Assembly: GCA_949152475.1 (NCBI GenBank)
Contig: OX424565.1
Coordinates: 11,353,953 to 11,417,952, forward strand
Reading direction: 5' to 3'
Origin: Terebella lapidaria
Lineage: Eukaryota > Annelida > Polychaeta > Terebellida > Terebellidae
Length of the DNA: 64,000 nucleotides
Shown here: piece after piece, positions 55,151-64,000 of the stretch
Layout: every line of letters begins with the position of its first letter
Position numbering within the stretch: position 1 is the first letter of the stretch
Notes under the pieces: model-generated
Databases searched by the model: none
The model's input: only the letters and a program-made list of their open reading frames with translations
What the model was told of the DNA's origin: nothing
Made by a program: the position numbers and the translations under genes

Positions 55151-57957
55151 TATCCGTTAGGCCATCAGGGTACTGCAAGTATTGTTTGATCTTACGTTTC
55201 ATTTTACAGGCAGATGTCATCACAGGTACTTGAGAAAATGAATATTATATTTTGCACATACTTTCTTCGATCTGGTAACCAAATTTGGACATTTCTCCCT
55301 AGTAAACAAAACATTCTGATAAAACCAGATATTGACTTCCGGTATGGCGAGCTACAGGTGGAAAATTTTTTTCGAGGCTGCTTGGATTTTACCTATTTAA
55401 AACTTTGAAGAGACGTTCCATCATTTCGTACGTAAGGATCAGGCCTCAAATACCAGCTATCGATGGTGGCGGGGCTGAGCACAAAAGACGACATCACTGT
55501 TGCAACGTTGATGCCATCCAACGTCTATCTCAATACAACTGCAGGTATATAAGTATATACATCAACAATGAGATCAGGCAGCGTCGTAAACATTTATATT
55601 TATTAACAAAGAGCTATCTATATGATAGGTCACTTGAAAAGTGATCAAGAACAGACCAACGGTTCAAAATACCGGAAAAGTTATTTGTGAAAAGTTCGCT
55701 GGACATCTCAGTGGGAGGCTTTCTGTTTCACTCACTCACTCACTCACTCTCTGCCGTTAAATTTCATCCGTATGAGCGTACTTTATAATAGTCAGATAAC
55801 TTCACATTGTAAAGCTGCACAATGTGAACTCGTAGTAAACTTGCACACTTGGCAGTGATTGTCCATGACACCGACGACCAGATAATCATATCTGGTCTTG
55901 GTTTGGTCCTTGTCATGACCCATATATACGCTAGATCACCAATTTTGACTGTTGGTGATATGGCTGGTCCATGTCCATGAGCTTTCGACCAAGAACTAGG
56001 GTCATGGTTGAAGGCAGCTGAAGCTTGGTGATCCTCAATGGCCAGCTGATCTCCAGTTATTTCGTTCTTTGAGTCAAAGCCTAGCGATCAGAGACACCAC
56101 TGATTATCTCGGGGCCTGATTATCTCGGACACTTTATAGGGGATCCATATGACTGGCACATGTGATCACAAGGGCGCGGTTTCAAGATCATGTGCCAATT
56201 TCTTGAGAGACAACTCGCTTCCTCCCACATTAGTTGTATAAAAAACATCGTGGGAACAAGCTGGTGTTGTCACTCCTCATTACTGGGAAGCCATCCCTCA
56301 AAATGTTGCGAGCACACGCGCGAGTACTTGGTGTTGGCCCAAGACTTTTCTCGTCTGCACACAGAAGTCCATTTCCTGCGTAATTTTCTAACAGGTGTAT
56401 TTTGTGTGGGAAGGACAAGAACGATACCCCACGCATCAAAAGTTATTTATCTAGTTCATACAACTTGTTGTTTTGGGAAACATTCTGAAAAAGCGGCATT
56501 TTTCTTATGACACTTCTCCCGTATTCCGGTTTCGAGTCAACAACTGTGCATGCTCAGCGTGGCTATGGCTGAGGACACTGACTGAATAACGAATATTTCA
56601 GAAATTGGGATTTGATATATTATTGGGCCTTGTCTATATTCCAAATGTTGTGTCTTAGGTTGCTACTGGCATCATCAAAATCTGGTTGTATCGGTGGTAG
56701 TAGGATGATAATCACATTGACATACCGTGAAAACTGAAACAATCTATTTATGCAATTTACTCACTCGTCCTTCACAATTGCCATTAGAAGCAGGCTTTGG
56801 TGATGTAAAAGTTTATTGTGTTAAAGTAATAAACCAATAAACGGCTTTGGACAACGGATGTACATTTCCCGTGTCAGCTATCTCGCAGCTCATATGAGAT
56901 CAGTTCATCAAATGCTTTGAAGGCTTTGTGCGTGGCCTTCAAAAGGCGACTATGCACGATGGTGACTTATGCGCGAACTACGGATTGGTTAATGTGATTG
57001 TTATTTTTGTAACATTGGAAAGCCAATTTCCCGGAGTGATACCCCGATATATGCCTTTCACAAATCTTTAACATATAAATATATAATACATCAATATATT
57101 TACTTTATAAATTTATATATATATACATACTTCATGGATCAATGTGTCAAAATCTATTTCATATAGACCTAGATCGGAATTGAATTATATTAGTCACTTG
57201 GAAGAAGAGATTGTAAGATTATCTACCCTTTGGATACATATTTTTATCACGTACGGGTCTTCCAAACAAACAGGGAGGCAGATCCAGGAAGACGGGGTGG
57301 GGGTGGTAAAAACTCGATATGCAATATAAAAACACAACCTCTCTGTATATATGTGTGTGACAAGCATATAACTATGTGAATACTACCAAGCCAAAAAGCT
57401 GCCGAGTTGAGACGAAAATATGTTTACATGAACATAATTATGTTTCAAGGTCTGTGTCTCGTCGTTTCCTACTTATAGCTTCATCTACAATTACAATCAT
57501 CTCGAGGAGACTTTTTTGATTAGTTTGCTCATACCACGAACCACATTAGAATCTCTAAGGAAGCAACTGCGTCCTCTAATTACAAAAATTACGACCACAA
57601 CGTTTGGAGCTTTGCATTATATTGCTCATAATGAACAATTACACACCGACTTGTCACGGAGGAAGCACGCACCTGCGACCATGTATTAGTTGTCAGTTAC
57701 TGCAAATGTGAACGCCCTATATGATTCATCTTAGACTCAGAAGAAAATTGTGGAATCCCCAGAGAAACATATTTATTTCGGAAGTGGGCAAAAAAGTGCT
57801 CAACACAAAGTGTTGTTCATACTGTTCTTTTCATCTATTGTCAGCTGATCATCTCACAGCGCCGTTTTGGGCTAACGGGTTATTTCATCACTCTTTGAAA
57901 ATCACAAAAATTTCGTGAATATAGCACAAAGTGCCGTTTTGCACAACATTTTCTGCA
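55151..57957. other. Gene-less interval with minor repeats
   Basis: (CACT)n lies at about 55731-55750. A hairpin CCAGATAATCATATCTGG lies near 55879. Dispersed repeat R3, copy 2, lies at 56630-56720 (CATCAAAATCTGGTTGTAT). An AT-rich tract runs 57060-57130. The frame at 56190-56510 is not recognised. Confidence 0.5.
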
Positions 57958-58212
57958 ATGTTATTGTGCTTATTCGTTTTTTTTTTAGATACGGCTACCA
58001 CTTTTGCCACTCACAGTCTGAGCAGTTCGTTATGTTCGCATTCGAATTTTCATAATTTCACGATATTACCACCAAACTGTCAGTTAGCGCTTTATCTGCA
58101 GAAGCCAGTATACACACTTCAGATTGGATGTGATTCAACACTCATGATCGTCTGGGATCAAGTACAACGTAAATATTTGACTTCCGATCATGATACAATC
58201 CTATGCTTTTAG
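57958..58212 (+). CDS. Possible small secreted protein (84 residues), unrecognised
   Basis: From ATG at 57958 the frame starts with a hydrophobic leader (MLLCLFVFFLDTATTFA) that could be a signal peptide, then Ser/His-rich sequence and QLALYLQKPVYTLQIGC. A T9-AG that resembles a splice acceptor lies at about 57980-57990, inside the frame, so part of it may instead be an internal exon. No homology is recognised. It may be a chance open frame. Confidence 0.2.
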   Translation: MLLCLFVFFLDTATTFATHSLSSSLCSHSNFHNFTILPPNCQLALYLQKPVYTLQIGCDSTLMIVWDQVQRKYLTSDHDTILCF

Positions 58213-59349
58213 TTTCGAGTATTCCAGAAGCCATTCATGTTATTTCCGACCCATTTTGGCCATTCTTTTCATTATTTTAAAAACAACCATAGCAATCAAT
58301 GGAAACCAGGTGGTTTGAAAGTAGGATAACCTGTTGGTCTTATTTATTATAGGAGTAATCAACTGTTTTAGAGCTCAGTTCCTCAATTGTGGAAAATTCA
58401 GATGACAATCACTGGCCCAATTGAAACGAGAAAACATATACCGGTACTAGGACTCGGGCAGCCATGGTCGAAGTTTGAACTATGTGTAATTTTGGTAGAA
58501 TATTTTATACATGAGTGAACAATAAGGAACCGATATTTTCTTTGTCCATTCCTAATTGTCCATGATAAAATATTGACGAAGCAGATTTTCATGGCAATGT
58601 GTAGAATTTGCACAAAGGAGGTTTGACGTCAAAGATGTGTCGTTGTTCTCGCTCTCGGTCTTGATCCATATAATTTACAATGTGTTTTCTTCTCGTTAGA
58701 TGTCCATCGCAAGTTCCTACCAAACCAACCCATTGAACATTATGTATAATCGTGTTAAAAATATGTCTATCGTTCGCCAAAAACCTACAACTATTACTAT
58801 ATACTGTCTGTGATAAAGGACGCTTTGTGTACGTTATTATGAATGTGATAGTATATGATTCGGACAGGAATATGCCATCAGCAATATAACGTAGTTTGCT
58901 GGAACACTAACGGTGAAATAGAAGCGAATCATCAATACGCCCTTGTGGCTCTGATGTGATATCTGTACATTCGCAGATATCCAATTCGTCAACGACTTAA
59001 AGCAACTGTCTGCGAAAATATGCAATATTTTTGTTCCAAATTGAATTTTAGTTCAGTACATCTAGTGCAAGACAAGCAGTTTGGATCTCTTTGAACACAG
59101 CTTTCATGCGAATTTTGTATATACACAAAGTGTATCCACGAAACATATCCATCAAACCCGAATGTAAACAAATGCCAAAAAATTGCCTTTAAATTCCACA
59201 TCAAGTACTTCTTCCAGTTTGTTTCTGCATATAAAGGGTAGTTAGTAGATAATAACCGGTGACTTACCTTGGTGTTTCTGGAATTGTCAGCCAATTTTGC
59301 ACTTTATGCTTTGTTTACATCTGCTTGCGATGGATACAGTTGATGTATT
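58213..59349. other. Unassigned DNA
   Basis: Minus-strand frames at 58398-58613, 58589-58780 and 58989-59294 are unrecognised and partly overlap. Confidence 0.45.
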
Positions 59350-61460
59350 TACCAGGCATGGGTCAATTAACTTGGATTTTTAATTAATTAAATTACAATT
59401 AAACTATAAAGCATGCAATTAAATTAAAGTACAATCAACACATTTCATCAAGTTAATTAATTAAATTACAATTAAAAGACACATTTAATTAATTAAATTC
59501 ACAATTACTTGCTGCATTACTGAAAGTTCTGATTAATAGTTCCCTCGTTAAAAAATGCGGATTAACAACCTCAGAAAGTATGTAATGTATGTATGAAGTA
59601 TGTGTCCCTGCTTTTTTAGTATGATTATATTTCCAATACAAGGGCAGTTTTGGATAGAAATACAAATATATATATTTCAATGTGCTATATCTACCAGTCC
59701 CGTAAATGCTATTGTTTTTGTTTGGTGTAAACATATTTATTTGGCATTGCCAATTAGCCCTTACGGCTAACGAGAGGCTCTCCAGAAAAACAACAACAAT
59801 TGATTACAACATTCATTCCGCATTCACTCCACACACACCCACACATACACACACACACACACCTGACCAACGTTTCAGTAATAAATAATACTATATGATA
59901 TGACATACATGATCACGTGCAAACAAAAAAAATGAAACATGCAAGAAACAGTTCAGCGTTGTCTAAAAGAACAAATTAACGGCACTGTGGTTCAGTACGT
60001 GGAAGTCGAACATGCATTTAAATCTGATGATTACGTTTCTGTGCAGCCGAAGCGTTTAGAAGTTTGTATACAATTGTGGACTGCATACATCAAATCGAGA
60101 TTGGTACCAAATGGGAGGTTAGGTGATCCGGACAGGAGAATATCAACAGTGAAATCGATGTCTAACTCAGCGAGTATTTCATATAATTTTTCGAATAACA
60201 CGTTCCTTTCAGCTTCATATAGTTCGCATTCGAAGAAGTAATGATATGGAGTTTCTTCTGGATCTCCGCAAGCGCAAAGAGGACTATCAATACAAAATTT
60301 CCTGTATAAATGAGATTTTAGGTCAGAAAAATTCATTCTCATCTGCGCTGTGGTGATTTGATTCGATCTGTTCCCATATTTATGTAGCTGGTTTTTATCG
60401 CCGAGGTATATTTTTTTCATTTCCTTCTTAAATATATGAAAACTTTTAATATTTCGTTTTTCTAAATCAAGATTGTTCCACAGGCTGAATGAAGAGGGCA
60501 ATGTAGAATTTTGCAACGCTTTTGTTTTGAAGCGAAATTGTTTTTGATAATGCTGATCTACTGACCGAGTAGTGCGTGAACAGACTGTCATTTGTGGAAT
60601 AATATCATATAATATCATTGTTTTTGTTTAGTATCTGTGCATAACATTTTGAAAATGCAAAGTTTTTGAAAAATATGTCTGTATCATATCTTGATTGCAT
60701 ATTTTATGTGTTTTTGTTTCGTATGTCTGACCACAGTTCCAATGTTTTTCAATAGACAATCTATTGGACAATTTGAATAAAGGCATTAAAAAAAATTTCC
60801 CTCGTATATTTGCTGAATGCTTGGAAATTTACATATGCGCATACTGAACTTCAAATATATGTAGTAAACTTATAAGAGATGAACCCGATGTCCCGGCCAG
60901 TTCTATTATATACCTTTTTCCATACGGTTCAGATGTTTGTGTGATGCTTTATGATAGAATCTCTAGCATCTCTACAGGATCTCTCATGATAGTTCAATAT
61001 ACTGTCCAGATCTAGATTACACAACCACACCATTGACTGCTAGTACTGGCATTTGGCCTGAAAACCTTGGTCAATTAACCATTGTTTATAAACAATGACT
61101 TTTCTACCTTTGAATCCGGGTTTGAGATTCTAAGGACATTATATCACCCAGATGAGCTACAGGATGGGCTTTTGTATTAAGGGGAGGGGCCCATTTATTA
61201 GGGAAGCCCTTAATGTGTGTGTGAGGGGGGGGGGGGGGGCGATTTTGTCTGGCCACCGCTGACAATGTGAACTATCAAATGTATAGTTGATGCTGGGAAC
61301 TGCTAGTTAATTGTGATTGAATTGCATTAATTGATCTCAATTAAACATATTTAGCATTTAAATTAAATTAACCCAAAAAGTGGAATTTAATTAATTGAAT
61401 TAAATTAATTGAGTTAATTAAATTAATCAATTAAAAAATTAAATTAACCCATGCCTGGTA
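59350..61460. mobile_element. 2.1 kb unit bounded by TACCAGGCATGGG inverted ends and TTAAT-rich arms
   Basis: TACCAGGCATGGGTCAATTAA-like sequence starts at 59350, and its complement (TTAACCCATGCCTGGTA) ends at 61460. Both arms continue into about 130 bp of TTAATTAA-rich sequence (59380-59510 and 61310-61445). Outer flanks TATTT on both sides are a possible 5 bp TSD. Inside are a LINE C-terminal fragment (60031-60618), (CA)n at 59828-59862, an 18 bp perfect palindrome CATTGTTTATAAACAATG near 61079 and G15 (61225-61239). Confidence 0.55.
60031..60618 (-). pseudogene. LINE C-terminal domain remnant, open for 195 codons
   Basis: The frame carries SFSLWNNLDLEKRNIKSFHI, a basic stretch, AQMRMNFSDLKSHLYRKFC and SPLCACGDPEETPYHYFFEC. 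The last is the Cys-x-Cys-Gly ... His ... Cys knuckle typical of the end of many non-LTR RT proteins. No RT palm is present upstream, so it is 5'-truncated. The last 195 codons lack a stop, which suggests it is younger than its surroundings. It belongs to a family different from the RNase H LINE. Confidence 0.7.
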
Positions 61461-63150
61461 TTTACATCCAGAATTCCGCGTGACACGCCAATTTAAATAA
61501 GTAAGGTGTTCCAAAGAACTGGTTGTAATCATAGTAATTGATGTGAGTACGTCGAAATCAGATATGAAATATATTTTTCTTTCGAAAATATCGCCTATAT
61601 ATTCCAATCATGCAGTTCCTCTATTTGAATTTTGAATCATTTATACGAGCATGAAATCAAGTATAATAAAGAATAAAAGCTAGGGTGTAAAGCGAATACT
61701 CAAATAGGTATACACAGGCAAAACCAATAAATGATGTTCCAATTTTGATGAAGTTGGTAACAATGATAAGACAGGTTTGAAGCCACAACAACATGAAAAT
61801 CCCATTTACAGGGTTAACCTTGTGATATCCGGTGCTCCGGTCCAGGGTGCATCCAGTTAGCTGTTATGACTAGTCAGGTGAGTTAATATCACCAGCTGGC
61901 ATTAAATATTATGCCAAAAACAACAGTTATCTAATGTGAGCAAACCCAAATCAAAAGTGATCGAAGCACCATATATAATGATACAATCGCTCGTTATTAA
62001 ATTGTCAAAATTAGGATGAACTTAAATGCCAATTATTGATTACTTCTTATTCCTCATATTATGAAGACATTGTTTGTCAGTGCGGGTACATAACTAAGTA
62101 CACCAACATCACAAGGTGACAAGAGAAAGAAGTGAGGAGGTCGTTTTACTATAGTGAAAACGAGAATTGCTATTTAATACTCAGGTGTCACCCTCGTGAA
62201 TATCATTTCATGATGAATTTGACTTGCACCTATCCAGTGCCGGTAATAATAGAGAATAATACATGACTCACAGTCACCCGTATAATCTGATTATTGATAC
62301 TTCTGAGGTTCTATGTCCGCTGTCCTGTGCTCCTTTCAACAAAGATAATTATATTCGCAAGGTTCCTTTTTTAATATTGTTGCAAAATTACCTCGTTTCT
62401 AACTTAAAATGTAGCTCACGCTTCAACAAGAAAAAGTAGCTCACATACATACATATTCGCTATGCAAACTTCAAGTTATTAGTGTTGATCCTCATTAAAA
62501 TGTACACATATATCATAATTCACTAACTAACATCTAAATCCATTATAACCATGTAATAATAGCATGGTTTATTAAGACGTGGTAATAGATTGATACCTAC
62601 ATTCATACCACTGAGTCGGTGTCACTGCTGGCGGACGTTAAATCTGTCCCCGAGGACACCATCAACTCAGTAGCCTTCTGGCTTGTGATTAGGTACTTAT
62701 GTACTTGTCATATATCTATTCCATGGGGTTTGTTTCAGATTTCTAAATTATTTTCATAGGTTGTTGGGCAGTTGTATACTAATTCCATCATGTGTACAGT
62801 AGAAACAACTACATTTAACACACTGTCTGCCCCTGATGACGCCAGTGTGTCTTTGGATAAACTATTTGGTCGGGCTTTCTTTCTATTGCAAAATGTTGTA
62901 TATTAGGTTTGTTATTGGCATCATCAAAATCTGACTATTGGTGGTAATAGATTGATACCTACATCTATCAGCAATAGCTGATGACGCCCTTACCTGCACC
63001 CCAAAAAAGTCCAAAAAGTATTATGGTATCAGCAAGCAAACAAATATGCGATAAGGCCATGTTTTTTTATTTATCGATTCACAGACCGGCCGACCGGAAT
63101 TTTTCCACAAAAAAAAAATAGGAAATGACAACTTTTAAATTTGAAATATA
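61461..63150. other. Unassigned DNA with dispersed-repeat segments
   Basis: The segment 62819-62862 is the inverted partner of 12458-12500. R3 copy 3 lies at 62879-62965. GTGGTAATAGATTGATACCT occurs at about 62580 and again at 62941, a direct repeat about 360 bp apart. No gene is supported. Confidence 0.5.
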
Positions 63151-63644
63151 TGTGTGACGTTTAGTCAGTTGTTTGGCGGTATCCGCTGGTCAGCCACCGG
63201 CTGGTGGTGCCATCTATTGAATCGCTCGATAACTACTATGTTTTAGTACCGTCCTGCCTTTTTTGCTTGCTTCCGGTTGCCATTTTTGACTAGGTCGAAT
63301 TCACGAATGTTTGCAGTTATAATCGGTATTTTGTTATGTTCTGTCGTATGAGTGGACGAACAAGGTATGCAAATTGTAACATCGTATATACATAATTGTT
63401 TTGCTAGTGTATTCATAAGTTGCATTGTCATTGTAGCTCGCATCACACATCGAATGTAAACCACGTGTTATCGCTCGCATTCCGCGTCATTTGCGCTCGT
63501 TCATTTGCACTCGTATAACTCGCATTTGTATTTACATTTCAGTTTTTACGAGTTCTGTAACACGTCGACAATAAATTGATGACAACAAACTGTGTTCCAC
63601 TCGTCTTGGGAACCTTGTGCTTGAACGTCCGGTTGTCCGTTACA
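63151..63644 (+). mobile_element. Candidate LTR (494 bp)
   Basis: It starts TGTGACG and ends CGTTACA, a near-perfect terminal inverted pair of the TG...CA type, and contains AATAAA at 63570-63575 followed by a GT-rich stretch, as in LTR polyadenylation regions. No second LTR, clear primer-binding site or TSD is visible. It could be a solo LTR, a 5' LTR whose interior lies beyond the window, or a coincidence. Confidence 0.3.
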
Positions 63645-64000
63645 GTAAAAACTTGTCCACTCACACCCAGGGAGCCGTTGCCAGTGATCAACCGGGCTTG
63701 AGCTGAACGCCATCGACAGCAGCCTTAGTGGAACAGATCAAGCAAGTTCAAGCAACTGGAGCTTCACCTGTGGCTTCACGGAATCACGAGTACCAAGTTT
63801 CGGGACAGGAAATTTAGAGACATTTATTCATTGCAATTTATTCATAGAATTTCACGTCATTTTGTGCGTCGCTATTACCAGTACATTGTTGATTGTAATA
63901 TGTATTATTAATTGCATGAGTTGAAGCTAAAGTGTCACATGCTTATATAATATCTTGAGTATATATATCTAATTGTAACCATTTCTCGTGCTTGATATAG
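63645..64000. other. Unassigned DNA at window end
   Basis: The sequence to about 63800 is less AT-rich and could be the untranslated leader of a retroelement or a transcript. No domain is recognised. Confidence 0.35.

Noticed and set aside
61079..61096. Palindrome CATTGTTTATAAACAATG as a regulatory site
   Set aside because: Perfect but isolated in AT-rich DNA; no adjacent gene supports a function.

Overview
This is a gene-poor, repeat-rich stretch of an animal nuclear genome, about 64 kb and AT-rich. Features that place it in eukaryotes are GT-AG introns, CCAAT and TATA boxes, non-LTR retrotransposons with target-site duplications (TSDs), long foldback elements, satellite arrays with higher-order structure, and an intronless type II transmembrane C-type lectin. 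Together these suggest a marine invertebrate, most likely a mollusc; that is inference, because no species-diagnostic gene is present. I saw no tRNA, rRNA, CRISPR or operon.

Layout. 0-2.5 kb: a broken zinc-finger fragment, a 1.15 kb foldback and a LINE 3' end. 2.5-6.3 kb: no gene. 6.3-8.3 kb: a small multi-exon membrane-protein gene on the minus strand and a candidate first exon on the plus strand, apparently sharing a promoter interval. 8.5-15.2 kb: an integrase remnant, a LINE with RNase H, a zinc-finger-like gene fragment and short LINE tails. 16.7-19.9 kb: two adjacent satellites (121 bp, and a 131 bp monomer organised as a 425 bp higher-order unit), a 168 bp tandem pair and a (GGACGC)n minisatellite. 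20-27 kb: LINE copies and unassigned DNA. 28.3-35.2 kb: four tandem copies of a 1.73 kb block holding degenerate exons and a fixed LINE insertion. 36-42 kb: minisatellites and a 3.62 kb element with 79 bp terminal inverted repeats, whose palindromic core carries ten RFX/X-box-like sites. 42.5-48.3 kb: repeat blocks packed with AGGTCA-type half-sites and TGACGTCA boxes. 48.3-50.2 kb: a GC-rich island and a broken gene of a repeated invertebrate family. 51.1-51.8 kb: the intact C-type lectin. 52-55 kb: remnants of two LINE families. 59.3-61.5 kb: a TIR-bounded element around a LINE C-terminal remnant. 63.1-63.6 kb: a possible LTR.

Only two loci look like functioning genes: the minus-strand membrane protein (6.3-7.5 kb) and the lectin (51.1-51.8 kb). 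The rest is mobile DNA, its decay products and tandem amplifications. The most unusual signals are a discrete class of about 80 bp 'tail-only' LINE insertions with TSDs, one uniform strand for every copy of that LINE, and several unrelated repeat families that carry the same palindromic X-box-like motif.
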